Shown: positions 18,250 through 27,642, counted from the first letter of the stretch. The stretch is DNA of 64,000 nucleotides from Pusillibacter faecalis (GCF_018408705.1 NZ_AP023421.1:1-64000); one strand, 5' to 3'. Numbers and translations: made by a program. Notes: a model not told the origin generated them from the letters alone.

Positions 18250-19076
18250 TTTTGACGGTTGATATTGGAAATACCACCGTGTGCGTGTGCGGCGTGGAGA
18301 AGCGGGAGGCGGAGGGACATACCGCGGTATTCTGCACAAAGTTGGAGACAGTGCCCGGAAAGGACGGCGCGGCCTACAAAGCGGAGCTTCGGGACGCACT
18401 GAGAAAAGCGGATGTGGAGATCGGGCAGATTGAGGGGGCTGTGGTGTCCAGTGTGGTGCCATGCCTGAACCGTCCCATCCATGCCTGTATCCGTGCGGTG
18501 CTGGGCAGGGAGCCTGTTTGGATTACCTGCCAGAGCAAGACTGGGCTCAAGATGGATGTGGAGTATCCGGAGAAAGTGGGGGTGGACCGGATTGTGGATG
18601 CCGCCTGGGTGGCAGCAAACTGCCCGCTGCCCGCTGTTACAGTGGACTTAGGAACCGCCACAACTTTTAATGTGATTGACGAGGGGGGTGTCTTCCGGGG
18701 CGGAGCCATTGCCGTTGGAATGGCCACAGGGTTGAAAGCCTTGGCCGCCAAGACGGCTCAGCTGCCGGAACTCCGGTTGGACACCGTGGACAGCGCGATT
18801 GGAAAAAATACGGAAGCGTGCATGGAATCCGGTGCTGTGATCGGTGCGGCTGCCATGATTGACGGCTTGGTTGCCCGCATTGAGCAGGAGCTGGGCAAGC
18901 CGGTCACGCTGGTTTTAACCGGGGGAATGGCCCGCTATGCCGAACCCTTCTGCACCCATCCACATATCTATGACCCGCAGCTGTTGGCAAAGGGCTTGAT
19001 GCTGCTCTACGAGTGGAATGTGGAGAGGCCAGCACCGGAGAAAATTTGGCTGCTCCTGCCGGCCCTGCGCGCATAG
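18246..19076 (+). CDS. coaX: Type III pantothenate kinase
   Basis: The 276-residue protein starts MILTVDIGNTTVCVCGV (ATP-binding phosphate loop) and has KVGVDRIVDA and VDLGTATTFNVID, the conserved blocks of CoaX. It phosphorylates pantothenate, the first CoA step, and is not inhibited by CoA in known members. ATGA overlap couples it to coaBC. The C-terminal tail after YEWNVE is longer and less conserved than usual. Confidence 0.95.
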   Translation: MILTVDIGNTTVCVCGVEKREAEGHTAVFCTKLETVPGKDGAAYKAELRDALRKADVEIGQIEGAVVSSVVPCLNRPIHACIRAVLGREPVWITCQSKTGLKMDVEYPEKVGVDRIVDAAWVAANCPLPAVTVDLGTATTFNVIDEGGVFRGGAIAVGMATGLKALAAKTAQLPELRLDTVDSAIGKNTEACMESGAVIGAAAMIDGLVARIEQELGKPVTLVLTGGMARYAEPFCTHPHIYDPQLLAKGLMLLYEWNVERPAPEKIWLLLPALRA

Positions 19077-19212
19077 AAGCTTCATGGAAATTGTCGGAGG
19101 GCACGCGGAGCGGCTTCTCCGATCCACGATATGGTCTCAAAGGGAGACAGGGATAACCGGTGTAAATATGGCACGGTTTCCCTTTTCTGGGAGACGATGA
19201 AGACTCGATGAA

Positions 19213-19254
19213 AAAGCAGGCCGGCCGGTCCATATGGACCGGCCGGCCTGCTTT
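19213..19254. terminator. Perfect 42-bp palindrome, bidirectional terminator
   Basis: Bases 19213-19233 are the exact reverse complement of 19234-19254, with A-runs outside left and T/A outside right. It lies between coaX (plus) and the anti-sigma gene (minus), serving both. Confidence 0.9.
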
Positions 19255-19278
19255 AAAAGGAAGAGCCCCCCAAGAGAA

Positions 19279-20121
19279 TTAGTCAACAGGAATCTCCACA
19301 ATGCCGGCGGCGCCGGCGGCGATGCTGTACTCAGGGAAGACCAGGACGGGAGCGCCGGACTCGCTGATATAGAAGGCCGTATCTGCGTCTACAGTGGTAA
19401 ATCCGCCTTCTTCAGGTGTAAAGAAGAAGGTGAAGCCCTCGCTGTCGGTACTGTTTGCAATATATGCCTCTACAGCGTTGTTGCAGATGTTCACCCAGTC
19501 CTCACCAAGCAGATCCTGCAGGGTAATGTTTCGGTTATCCGCCAGATCCAAATTGTAGCAGAATCGCTGCTGCTGGGCGCTCACCCAGCCCTCGGCAAAG
19601 TCTACCACAAAGGAGACGGTGGTTTCGCTCTGGCTTTTGATCTCATAGTCGATGACAACATCCATCTGGCGGCCGCCCCACTCCTCTTCGGTGCCGCCGG
19701 TAGCAAAGAAGGCGTCCTGATACTCCGCCCAGTCTGCCTGGGCCTGAGCAAGATGAGCGTCCACACGCTTTTGAATTTCCTCATTGACCTGCTGAGCAAG
19801 CTCGCTGCCGGACTCCACGCCGGGGACGGAAACTGCATAGTCAATGCCACCTTCCTCGGTCTCATAATCGCGGACCGTCAGAACCTGGAACAATCCACCC
19901 AAAACAGGGACATCTGCTGCCGCGGAAGCCACGGTGGGAGAGAGGTTCAGCACCCCGACCAGCACCGCGAAGCAGGCGGCCGCAGTACCGAGAGATCTGC
20001 TCCAGACATGGCGAGAGCGATTCCTCTTGCCCTGGCGGATACCCGCCTGGACACGGTCGTTCAGCTCTTCAGGGACAGAAACTGATTCATAAGCCTTTTT
20101 TGCTTCGTTGAAATCCTTCAT
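19279..20121 (-). CDS. RsiV-like membrane anti-sigma factor
   Basis: The 280-residue protein has a cytoplasmic N-terminal stretch (about 1-40), one membrane helix near 45-65, and an exported domain of the DUF4163/DUF3298 kind (DYAVSVPGVESGSELAQQVN, NITLQDLLGEDW, FTPEEGGF). This is the layout of RsiV, which binds lysozyme and is then cleaved to free its sigma factor. Its ATG overlaps the stop of the sigma gene (ATGA), so the pair is co-translated. The signal here is not known, though lysozyme or envelope stress is the family precedent. Confidence 0.82.
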   Translation of the reverse strand: MKDFNEAKKAYESVSVPEELNDRVQAGIRQGKRNRSRHVWSRSLGTAAACFAVLVGVLNLSPTVASAAADVPVLGGLFQVLTVRDYETEEGGIDYAVSVPGVESGSELAQQVNEEIQKRVDAHLAQAQADWAEYQDAFFATGGTEEEWGGRQMDVVIDYEIKSQSETTVSFVVDFAEGWVSAQQQRFCYNLDLADNRNITLQDLLGEDWVNICNNAVEAYIANSTDSEGFTFFFTPEEGGFTTVDADTAFYISESGAPVLVFPEYSIAAGAAGIVEIPVD

Positions 20122-20603
20122 TCGTGATAATCTCCTTCCATTGATACACGCAGCTTTTTCAATCCGGCGTACAGCCGTGTTTTCACCGTGCTGAGAGGCG
20201 CGCCCGTAGCGGCGCTGATCTCCTTCAAAGATAGCTCCTCATAAAACCGCAGGCGGATGATGGTGGCAATTTCAGGAGGGAGAGCATCCACACGCGTTGC
20301 CAGATCGCCGTCCAGAGGAAGAGGGTCTTCATAGCTGCCGGCATCCAAGGCGTCCGGCGGAACAAAGGTGACCCGTTTGCGCTGGCGGAGCATATCGGTG
20401 CACACATGGATCAGGATGCGGTAAAACCAGGTTCGCACAGCCTCTGGCTCCCGCAGGCGATCCTGTTGCTCCCAAGCTCTGCAGACAGCGGTTTGTACCG
20501 CGTCCAGAGCTTCTTCCCGGTTTTTCAAGTAGCTGTAGGCCAACCGGTAAAAACGTGCCTGTTCGGTGATGAGGTAGCTTGTTAAAAGAGATTCTTTTGA
20601 CAC
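20118..20603 (-). CDS. ECF RNA polymerase sigma factor
   Basis: 161 residues from the GTG at 20603, which has AAGGA upstream; the longer frame to 20723 would include the terminator-like hairpin 20673-20706. Region 2 (ARFYRLAYSYLKNREEALDAVQ, AVRTWFYRILIHVCTDMLR) and region 4 (LPPEIATIIRLRFYEELSLKEISAATGAPLSTVKTRLYAGLKKLR) are clear. The downstream gene is its membrane anti-sigma factor. Together they form a self-contained envelope-stress switch. Confidence 0.9.
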   Translation of the reverse strand: MSKESLLTSYLITEQARFYRLAYSYLKNREEALDAVQTAVCRAWEQQDRLREPEAVRTWFYRILIHVCTDMLRQRKRVTFVPPDALDAGSYEDPLPLDGDLATRVDALPPEIATIIRLRFYEELSLKEISAATGAPLSTVKTRLYAGLKKLRVSMEGDYHE

Positions 20604-20672
20604 ATGCAACGGTCCTTTCTGCTGCGTTCTGTTTGATAGACGGTAGAGAGGAGGGAAAAGTTTGGGAAAAGC

Positions 20673-20706
20673 AAAAAGTCCGGTGAAAAATTTTCGCCGG
20701 ACTTTT
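20673..20706. terminator. Inverted repeat upstream of the ECF sigma gene
   Basis: AAAAGTCCGG at 20674-20683 pairs with 20697-20706 and the stem continues into A/T-rich arms, giving 16 pairs with one G-U. It could terminate transcription either way, isolating the sigma gene from the efflux operon. Confidence 0.65.
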
Positions 20707-20782
20707 AAACGCGCAAAGGACATGGAAGCTTCAATGTCTATAGAAAGAAAAGTTTGATATCTGGGATCATCCTATGCAAGCA

Positions 20783-20808
20783 GCTGGCCGGAAGAGCTTC
20801 CGACCAGC
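20783..20808 (-). terminator. Hairpin downstream of the efflux operon
   Basis: GCTGGCCGGAA pairs with TTCCGACCAGC around a four-base loop, just after the stop of the permease on the minus strand. Confidence 0.55.
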
Positions 20809-20842
20809 CGAGGCTTTCAAGTTTATGCTCGCCGAGGTTTTT

Positions 20843-22096
20843 TTATTCATAGCGCAGTGCATCGATGGGATTCAGCTTTGCCGCCTTGTTGGCAGGGAGA
20901 TAGCCGAACAGCACGCCGATCCCCACGCTCACACCAAAGCTCACAGAAATGGCGCCGAAGGTGGGGGTAGCATTGAAGGTCAGGCCACTGACACCCATTT
21001 GAGAGATGAGCATTCCTCCCAGTAAAGAGCCGATACCCATGGCCATCAGGCAGCCGAAGAGAATCCCCAGAATGCCGCCCATGGCGGAAGTGGTGCCAGC
21101 TTCGATGATAAACTGCCGGCGGATGTCCTTCCGTTTGGCACCCAGGGATTTTCGGATGCCGATTTCCCGCGTGCGCTCTGTGACGGACACCAGCATGATG
21201 TTCATAATTCCGATGCCGCCCACCAGCAGCGAGATAGCGGCGATGGCTACCAGCACCGCCATGGCAACGGCCATCATTGCGTTGATCATATTGACTTGGT
21301 CTAGCATGCTCTCAACAAGATAGGCATTATACCAGGCGTCCTCATCCTTATAAAAGTCCTGTAGGAAGTCCCGCAGAAGGATTTGGGCGGACGGCACGAT
21401 ATCACGGGAGGCAGCGGTGATCTGGTAGAGGGAGACGTAACTGGTGCCGGAGAGCTGCATGGCGTTTTGGTAGGGAATGTAAACCGCGTCGTCTCCGCCG
21501 CCCTCCTGGAGGCTGTCGCTGTTTTGAGCCAGCACTCCCACCACGGTGTAGGGGATGCCGCCGATCAGCAGCGATTTGCCCAGGGCATCGCCCTGGAAAG
21601 CATTGATCTCCAGATAAGCGCCGATCACGCAGACGTTCTGACGCATGGCTACATCCACATACTGGAGATACCGTCCCCGGGCCAGAGTGGACCCGTCCAG
21701 GGTGGTGCCGGTCTCGGGGCGATACATGGCTTCGCTGACCCCGTAGATATTCGTCTTTTTGAACTCCGTGTTGCCCTGGCGCACTCCGGTACCGCCAGAG
21801 ACCCAGGGGGTGATGCCGTCAAAGGCCTCCGGGTGCTCCTCCACAAAGGCGAACATCTCATCGGGCGTGATGTTGCTGGTGGTTCCGTCGCCCATGCCCC
21901 AGGTGTAGGCGTAGATCTGAGTAACGCCCAACTTATCCACCTGCTGCTGTACCATGCCGGTGAGACCGTTGCCCAGGGAGATGATGACGATTACCGCCCC
22001 CACGCCGATGATAATGCCCAGCATGGTCAAAAAGGCCCGCATTTTGCTGGTCCGCAGGGATTTGAGAGCCAGCTTGAAGGATTGAGTGAAATTCAT
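20843..22096 (-). CDS. MacB-like ABC transporter permease
   Basis: The 417-residue protein has an N-terminal helix (KMRAFLTMLGIIIGVGAVIVI), a large extracytoplasmic MacB_PCD domain (about 45-260), and three C-terminal helices of the FtsX type (SLLVGGIGIMNIMLVSVTERTREIG is the conserved block). With the ATPase (4-base overlap) and adaptor upstream it forms a tripartite-like exporter. In Firmicutes such systems usually export peptides, antimicrobials or lipids; the substrate is not evident. Confidence 0.92.
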   Translation of the reverse strand: MNFTQSFKLALKSLRTSKMRAFLTMLGIIIGVGAVIVIISLGNGLTGMVQQQVDKLGVTQIYAYTWGMGDGTTSNITPDEMFAFVEEHPEAFDGITPWVSGGTGVRQGNTEFKKTNIYGVSEAMYRPETGTTLDGSTLARGRYLQYVDVAMRQNVCVIGAYLEINAFQGDALGKSLLIGGIPYTVVGVLAQNSDSLQEGGGDDAVYIPYQNAMQLSGTSYVSLYQITAASRDIVPSAQILLRDFLQDFYKDEDAWYNAYLVESMLDQVNMINAMMAVAMAVLVAIAAISLLVGGIGIMNIMLVSVTERTREIGIRKSLGAKRKDIRRQFIIEAGTTSAMGGILGILFGCLMAMGIGSLLGGMLISQMGVSGLTFNATPTFGAISVSFGVSVGIGVLFGYLPANKAAKLNPIDALRYE

Positions 22097-22830
22097 GCCC
22101 CGGCCTCCTCTCCGCTCTCTGCAGGACGGACTACGGCCTCTGGTGCCTTTGCGTCGCCGTCATAGATGATGGACCCATCCTGCAGGCGGACGATACGCTT
22201 AGCCTTCACAGCGATGGAGTTGTCGTGCGTGATGAGAACGACCGTATCACCCTCCGCATTGAGCTTTTGCAAAAAGCCCAGCACCTCCCGGCCCGTCCGG
22301 GAGTCCAGCGCGCCGGTGGGCTCGTCTGCCAGAATGACCGAGGGATTACCCGCCAAAGCCCGGGCGATGGACACCCGCTGCTGCTGACCGCCGGAGAGCT
22401 GGCTGGGAAGATTTCGCTCCTTGCCGGCAAGGCCCACCCGCTCCAGGGATTCCTCCGCCCGGCGCCGGCGCTCCTCAGCACCGATGCCGGCATACAGCAG
22501 GGGAAGCTCCACATTCTCCCGCACGGTGAGCTTGGGAATCAGATTGTACTGCTGAAAGATGAAGCCCAGCATCTTGTTACGGATATCCGCCTGCTGGTCG
22601 TCGTTCATAGTGGACACGTCCACGCCCCCCAGGCGGTAGGTGCCGGAGGTGGGCACATCCAGACAGCCGATGATGTTCATTGCCGTGGATTTTCCGGAGC
22701 CAGACTGGCCCACAATCGCCACAAACTCCCCCCGGTCAATCGTAAGGCTGATGCCGTCCAGCGCGTGGACCTGCTCGCTGCCCATGGGATAGATTTTGTA
22801 GACGTCTCTCAGCTCAATGAGATGCTCCAC
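22093..22830 (-). CDS. MacB/LolD-type ABC transporter ATPase
   Basis: 245 residues with Walker A GQSGSGKST near 39-47, Q-loop FQQYNLIP, signature LSGGQQQR, Walker B VILADEPT and ALDSRTG. The stop overlaps the permease start by 4 bases and the adaptor ends 5 bases upstream, so all three are one operon. Confidence 0.95.
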   Translation of the reverse strand: MEHLIELRDVYKIYPMGSEQVHALDGISLTIDRGEFVAIVGQSGSGKSTAMNIIGCLDVPTSGTYRLGGVDVSTMNDDQQADIRNKMLGFIFQQYNLIPKLTVRENVELPLLYAGIGAEERRRRAEESLERVGLAGKERNLPSQLSGGQQQRVSIARALAGNPSVILADEPTGALDSRTGREVLGFLQKLNAEGDTVVLITHDNSIAVKAKRIVRLQDGSIIYDGDAKAPEAVVRPAESGEEAGA

Positions 22831-22835
22831 AGCGC

Positions 22836-24407
22836 TCAGCCTCCTACTTCGGCGGACTGCTCCATGTACGCAACCGTCTCGCCTTCCTCCAGACCGGAGG
22901 TGATCTCAATGTACTCCGCATTGCTGCGGCCAAGCACCACCTGCCGCTCCTCCAGCTTAGAAGGGTCCGCCACGCTGGCGCCGTCCTCACTGAGTGCGCC
23001 AGCAGCGGGAACCAACACGGTGTTACCCCGAGCCACAGCGTCCACAGGTACGCACAGGGCGTTTTCTGCGGAGTCGCAGAGAATGGTGGCGGAGACGTTC
23101 ATGCCAGGTTTCAGCTCACCATAGTCCGTGACGGAGATCGTAACGGGATAGTTGGTGAAGCCATTGGTAGTAGTGCCATTGATGCTGACCTTTTCCACGG
23201 TACCGGTAAAGACCTCCCCGGGCAGGGCATTGGCGGTGATCTCAACGCGCTGTCCTACCTGGACTTTGCCGATGTCCAGCTCGCTGACGTCCATCTCCAT
23301 TTTTAAGCAGCTCAAATCATAGATGACCGCCAGCGTACCACTGGAAACGCCGTCCACCTTGTCACCGGCCTTGAAATTTTTCTCAATCACTGTGCCGGAA
23401 ATCGGGGAGGTGATGTTATAGTCCTCCAGATTGCCGGATGCAGTACTGGCGGAGAGCCGTGCGCTCTCCAGGCTCAGACGGGCATTTTCAATCTGGGAGC
23501 GGATGGCCTCGGACTCCACAGTGCAGAGGACCTCCCCCTTTGTCACGCTGCTGCCTGCCAACTTGTCAAAGCCGGTGACAGTACCACTGCCGGAGGCGTA
23601 AACCGTGGCGGAACTGCCCATGGTGATATGTGAATTTCCATAGCTGGTGTAGGTGCCGATCACGGCGGAGGCGGTGTAAGAGTCCGACACCACGCCGGGG
23701 TTATCCAGCTTGACCCGGACACTGCTGCTGGACTTGCCGTTGCTGGTGATGGTAGTGGAGTCGGACACGGAGACCACGGTGCCCTGAACCGGGGCCTCAA
23801 ATTCCCCGATATATACGGTAGCAGCCTGCCCCACATAAAACGCAGAAGGCTCTGCGTAAGGGAAGAGGAAGTCAATAGTCAGATCTGTGCTGCCCATGAT
23901 GCGGGCCAGCGCTGTGCCGGCGCTGACACTGTCGCCGTCATGGACGAAAACCTCGTTGATGGTGCCGCTGATAGAAGCGGTGGGATGCAGGGCTTCCTGG
24001 GCCTGCTGGTAGCTCACCTGGGCCTGCTCCCGGGAGAGATTTGCCCGGTTGACAGAGTCCTGAGCGTCGCTGTGGTCCATGGCGTAGAGCAGGGCGCCCT
24101 TTTCCACCATGGCGCCTTCCTCAAAGGGGGCATCCTGGATCGTGCCGGAGATCAGCGTTGTGACCTGATAGGAGTCGGCAGGCTCCAGGGTAGCGGAACC
24201 GGAGACGGAAACCGTCAGGTTCTGCCGCGCCGCCTGGTAGAGCTGATACGGCAACACCGCTGCAGCGGTGCCCTGCCCAAGCCTTGGCAGTACCAGCGCC
24301 GCCAGGACTACAACAGCCAACGCGCCGGCGGCAATTTTTCCCCGCTTTCCCAAGCGAGGAAATTTCTTCTTGGGGGGTTCCTCAGGGATCAGTGTTTCAT
24401 TCATCAT
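22836..24407 (-). CDS. HlyD/MacA-like efflux adaptor
   Basis: The 523-residue protein has a single membrane anchor (about 21-42) and two biotinyl/lipoyl-like half-motifs around a coiled-coil hairpin, with an extra long middle region (TITSNGKSSSSVRVKLDN). A beta-barrel/membrane-proximal part follows (VGQRVEITANALPGEVFTGTV, LKPGMNVSATI). It is longer than the usual 350-400 residues because the first lipoyl region is expanded. AAGGAG precedes the start. It bridges the MacB-like permease to the outside. Confidence 0.88.
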   Translation of the reverse strand: MMNETLIPEEPPKKKFPRLGKRGKIAAGALAVVVLAALVLPRLGQGTAAAVLPYQLYQAARQNLTVSVSGSATLEPADSYQVTTLISGTIQDAPFEEGAMVEKGALLYAMDHSDAQDSVNRANLSREQAQVSYQQAQEALHPTASISGTINEVFVHDGDSVSAGTALARIMGSTDLTIDFLFPYAEPSAFYVGQAATVYIGEFEAPVQGTVVSVSDSTTITSNGKSSSSVRVKLDNPGVVSDSYTASAVIGTYTSYGNSHITMGSSATVYASGSGTVTGFDKLAGSSVTKGEVLCTVESEAIRSQIENARLSLESARLSASTASGNLEDYNITSPISGTVIEKNFKAGDKVDGVSSGTLAVIYDLSCLKMEMDVSELDIGKVQVGQRVEITANALPGEVFTGTVEKVSINGTTTNGFTNYPVTISVTDYGELKPGMNVSATILCDSAENALCVPVDAVARGNTVLVPAAGALSEDGASVADPSKLEERQVVLGRSNAEYIEITSGLEEGETVAYMEQSAEVGG

Positions 24408-24521
24408 TCATCTCTCCTTAGCTCTGGATGGATTCCAATGTTCCGCTTCTTCTTATAACGAAATCAGGTGGAGCATTTCTTCATCATTCAAAAAATTTGA
24501 GGTCATTGCATTAGCTGCTTA

Positions 24522-24551
24522 ATACAATAGCACATAAATACAATTTGTCAA
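24522..24551 (-). promoter_or_regulatory. Promoter of the MacAB-like operon
   Basis: On the minus strand TTGACA (24551-24546) is followed after 16-18 bases by TATTGT/TTGTAT (24529-24522). The rest of the 500-base gap to 24906 has only the two hairpins listed next and no convincing gene. Confidence 0.6.
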
Positions 24552-24575
24552 GACTAAGAATTAATTTTTTGCAGG

Positions 24576-24631
24576 AACGCTCGCAAAGAGGAGCGTACAC
24601 CTTCCACCTGATAGAAGGTCAAGCGTTTTTT
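24576..24631 (+). terminator. Nested hairpin with T run in the 24.4-24.9 kb gap
   Basis: AACGCT (24576-24581) pairs with AGCGTT (24622-24627) and encloses ACCTTC/GAAGGT (24599-24604/24614-24619), followed by T's. No plus-strand gene precedes it nearby, so it might end a short RNA or be a relic. Confidence 0.4.
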
Positions 24632-24761
24632 GTAAAAGCAGGCAATTTTTTATCAGCCTACCAGAGATTTGGAGTAAGATTCACGGACCTGTCTGGTGTC
24701 CGGGATATGAGCAATGCATAGAACTTTATATGACATAGGAGCACCACGACAAATAGGCGAC

Positions 24762-24787
24762 TGCCCGAACCTTTTACGGTTCGGGCA
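24762..24787 (-). terminator. Terminator of the exonuclease operon
   Basis: TGCCCGAACC (24762-24771) pairs perfectly with 24778-24787. It lies downstream of the minus-strand DnaQ-like gene. Confidence 0.75.
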
Positions 24788-24906
24788 GCGAAGGAAGAAA
24801 GCAAAATTTTTCTAAAAGAGAAGCCTGCGTCCACAGGCGTATTTTAGAGCGCGGCAGCCGAGCATCCGGGGCGAAAATCACTGGATCATCGGCAGCACGG
24901 GATTCG

Positions 24907-25587
24907 TTATGGAAGCTCATAGAGAGGGACCGTCCGCTGATAGGGCTGAGGACGATAGGTGACAGAGGCAATTTTCCGACCCGAGAGGCCGTATTTGGGA
25001 TGAGTACCGAAAAGGTTCAGATAGCGGTCCAAGTCATCCCGCTCCCTGGACATAGCCTCCAGAAGCTGAACAGTAGCCCGGGCGTCGTCTACCGCCCGGT
25101 GGCTGTTCACCGCGCTCTCACCCAGGCCATAGGCTTCAATGGCGTTGCAGAGCTTATGGGGATAATCCCGCCGGTCCCGGTAGACGGTCAACGCATCCAA
25201 GAAGTGGGGAGTGCGCAGAATATCCACCCGGCCATAGGGCTTGAGAAAATAGTACAAAAAATTCAGATCAAACTGTGCGTTATAGGCCACCAGCAAAGAA
25301 CGGCCCGCCCCTTCCAGCAGGCAGCAAAAGGACTCTACAGCCTTGGCCTGTTCCACGCCCTCCTCCTGGAGCTGGCGGTCGGTGATGCCGGTGAGCTCCG
25401 TAATAAATGGCGGCAGAAGCTCATTCCCAGGCAGGCGGACCAGACAGTTAAAGCTGCGGGTTTCTGTGCCGGCTTCCAACGCGACCGCGCCGATCTCAAT
25501 GATACGGTCCCGCTCAAAGATAATCCCAGTAGTCTCGGTATCAAACACAACGATGCGGTCAAAGTGCTTCCATAGACTTTCCATCAT
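24907..25587 (-). CDS. DnaQ-family 3'-5' exonuclease (DEDDh)
   Basis: The 226-residue protein shows exonuclease motifs I (VFDTETTG), II (YNAQFDLNF) and III (HRAVDDARA), matching the DEDDh proofreading exonuclease family. It is free-standing rather than part of PolC, so a repair or RNA-processing role is possible. Its ATG overlaps the stop of the upstream nuclease gene, making it the last gene of a three-gene operon. Confidence 0.88.
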   Translation of the reverse strand: MMESLWKHFDRIVVFDTETTGIIFERDRIIEIGAVALEAGTETRSFNCLVRLPGNELLPPFITELTGITDRQLQEEGVEQAKAVESFCCLLEGAGRSLLVAYNAQFDLNFLYYFLKPYGRVDILRTPHFLDALTVYRDRRDYPHKLCNAIEAYGLGESAVNSHRAVDDARATVQLLEAMSRERDDLDRYLNLFGTHPKYGLSGRKIASVTYRPQPYQRTVPLYELP

Positions 25588-26291
25588 GTGTCCTCTCCAA
25601 TCCAGTTCTCCCCAGTGGCATAGTCAATCTCCACACCGGGCTGTACGTTGTAGCAGAACACATGAAAGGAGATGCCGTCTCCCTGATCCTCCACGGACCA
25701 AGCCTCCATTTGAACGCCTTGGGCCAGCAGGTCGGAACCCTCAAACATGGGTGTCACCCGGTAGAGAACATGGTTGCCAGTCTCCTGGATATAGTCTGCC
25801 ACCATATTCTCAAAGGGGAGCATTCCCTCCACATTCAAATAGCGGGTACCAGTGATCAGGTTGCACGCATTGGCATTTTCCCCGGTCAGCTGATAGCCGA
25901 TCAGGTGAGAGCGGTTGTATAAGTATTGACCGCTGATAAAGTCGTAGGATTCCTGCACCCATCCGGTGGGGGTCACATCCTGAATAGATTCCCGATCTTC
26001 AGAGGGCATCAAATCCGGACCGATGCAGGCCTCCGCTCTGGTGCAGCGGCCCAGAGCATCCAGAGCGCCATAGATTTCATAGGAATCTGTTGTCCAGTCC
26101 TGTTCTGTAAAGGTTGGTACATTGTCAGAGATTGTCACATAAGGAGAGCCGTTGTAAGCGGGAATGTCCTGGATGGATGCCGTGGATGCCGGGACGGCAT
26201 AGCGGTATAATGCACTGCCCACCAGGGCCAGCAGCAAGAGCGCCATGGCCTGGCTGGATTTGATTTTTTTCTGATTTCTTCGTTTTGTCAT
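25584..26291 (-). CDS. Secreted DNA/RNA non-specific endonuclease
   Basis: 235 residues from ATG 26291, chosen because it gives MTKRRNQKKIK and a single N-terminal helix (MALLLLALVGSALYRYAV). The nuclease core has YNRSHLIGYQL, the DRGH-like motif of the EndA/NUC family with His as general base. NLITGTRYLNVEGMLPFENM follows and contains the metal-binding Asn. It is probably membrane-anchored or exported and degrades extracellular DNA. Overlaps of 4 bases on both sides tie it to its neighbours. Confidence 0.88.
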   Translation of the reverse strand: MTKRRNQKKIKSSQAMALLLLALVGSALYRYAVPASTASIQDIPAYNGSPYVTISDNVPTFTEQDWTTDSYEIYGALDALGRCTRAEACIGPDLMPSEDRESIQDVTPTGWVQESYDFISGQYLYNRSHLIGYQLTGENANACNLITGTRYLNVEGMLPFENMVADYIQETGNHVLYRVTPMFEGSDLLAQGVQMEAWSVEDQGDGISFHVFCYNVQPGVEIDYATGENWIGEDT

Positions 26292-26695
26292 GGTCTTCTC
26301 TCTTTTCGCACATAGATGTTTCGGGTGATGACTGGATGGGAGTTTCCTGGAAACTCTGTAATCTCCGCCAAGGTGAATACGGATAAATCCCAGGTGAAAT
26401 GAATGTCCGCTGGATAGTCCCGGTTCCAGCGGTAGAGGACGATCTCCGACGCCCACTCCGGAGGCGGCAGACGGTCCTCGAAAAAGAAGAGACCGTGAGA
26501 GGCCGCTGGAAGCGCCCCAAAAACCCGGACTTGGTCTCCAGCCCAACGGAACAGGGGGAGGGAACAGGAGGCCAGCCACAGCGGCTCCCCGGCACACAGG
26601 GCCATCAGATTCTCCTGCTGGGCACGGTCCCGGCTGAGACGGCGGTGGTTGAAGGAAAAGCCGTTTCGGTTGTCAACGCAGAGCGCGATACGCAT
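26288..26695 (-). CDS. Conserved hypothetical protein, MRIALCVDNRNG family
   Basis: 135 residues from ATG 26695, which has a perfect AAAGGAGG. It starts MRIALCVDNRNGFSFNHRRL, a pattern common in small Clostridia proteins that databases sometimes label ribonuclease Z. I see no metallo-hydrolase motif, so I do not adopt that name. It overlaps the secreted nuclease gene by 4 bases. Confidence 0.75.
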   Translation of the reverse strand: MRIALCVDNRNGFSFNHRRLSRDRAQQENLMALCAGEPLWLASCSLPLFRWAGDQVRVFGALPAASHGLFFFEDRLPPPEWASEIVLYRWNRDYPADIHFTWDLSVFTLAEITEFPGNSHPVITRNIYVRKERRP

Positions 26696-26832
26696 GAAAA
26701 GCCTCCTTTCAGCGATTTGTACTGCATTCAAGCTGCCTAAAATATAACCATAGCACATTTCGGCATTTTTTTCAACGCGGTATAGGATGGGGGAAAGCTG
26801 GGCATCCTAGTGCAAAAAGGAGGGAATGTGCA

Positions 26833-27639
26833 ATGGCTGCTGGAAAACGGATTCTCGCAGGTTGTATGTTGCTGGTGCCCTGCCTGTTTTTGGCGGGGGC
26901 GCTCTGGCTGCAGGGAGAGGTGATCGCGTCGTCGGGACAGGCGGCGGTACCGGCGTCTTCAGATAACTGGGGACTCTCCTTCCCGGTGGAGGGCGAGCCG
27001 CCGGTGGGCAACGCCACCGCGGAGGAGCTGGCACAGTATGATGCCAGCTATGTGGGGGACACCACGCAAAAGGTGATCTATCTGACCTTTGACTGCGGCT
27101 ATGAAAACGGCTGTACGGAGAAAATTCTGGATGCGCTGAAAAAACACAACGCCCCGGCGGCGTTTTTTGTAGTGGGGCACATGGTGGAATCGGCCCCGGA
27201 CATTGTCAAGAGAATGGCGGCGGAAGGCCACATTGTGGCCAACCACACCTACCATCATCCAGATATGTCCGCCATCAGTGACCAGGCGGCTTTTCAGGAA
27301 GAGCTGGAGAGCCTGGAGGCGCTGTACCAAGAGACAGTGGGGGAGTCCATGCCAAAATACTACCGACCGCCCCAGGGAAAGTACAGTGTGGAAAATCTTA
27401 AGCAGGCCCAGGCCCTTGGTTACAAGACCATTTTGTGGAGCCTTGCATACGTGGATTGGTACACGGACAATCAGCCCTCAGCGGAGGCCGCCTATGAAAA
27501 GCTCCTGCCCAGGATTCATAACGGCGCAATCGTACTGCTGCACTCCACCTCTCAGACCAACGCGGACATTTTGGATGAACTGTTGACCCGGTGGGAGGAG
27601 ATGGGATATACCTTTGCCTCTCTGGATGAACTGCCCTGA
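26833..27639 (+). CDS. PdaA-like polysaccharide/peptidoglycan deacetylase
   Basis: The 268-residue protein starts at an ATG behind AAAAAGGAGGG and has a signal peptide (residues about 5-27). The NodB domain shows LTFDCGYENG (metal-binding Asp), HTYHHPDM (two His ligands), YYRPPQGKYS and LLHSTSQTN. FDCGYENG is characteristic of PdaA, the N-acetylmuramic acid deacetylase that makes the delta-lactam of spore cortex. That suggests a spore former, although a vegetative-wall role is possible. Confidence 0.87.
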   Translation: MAAGKRILAGCMLLVPCLFLAGALWLQGEVIASSGQAAVPASSDNWGLSFPVEGEPPVGNATAEELAQYDASYVGDTTQKVIYLTFDCGYENGCTEKILDALKKHNAPAAFFVVGHMVESAPDIVKRMAAEGHIVANHTYHHPDMSAISDQAAFQEELESLEALYQETVGESMPKYYRPPQGKYSVENLKQAQALGYKTILWSLAYVDWYTDNQPSAEAAYEKLLPRIHNGAIVLLHSTSQTNADILDELLTRWEEMGYTFASLDELP

Positions 27640-27642
27640 GTA

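Noticed and set aside
26288..26695. Ribonuclease Z label for the MRIALCVDNRNG protein
   Set aside because: No HxHxDH or other metallo-beta-lactamase motif in 135 residues.
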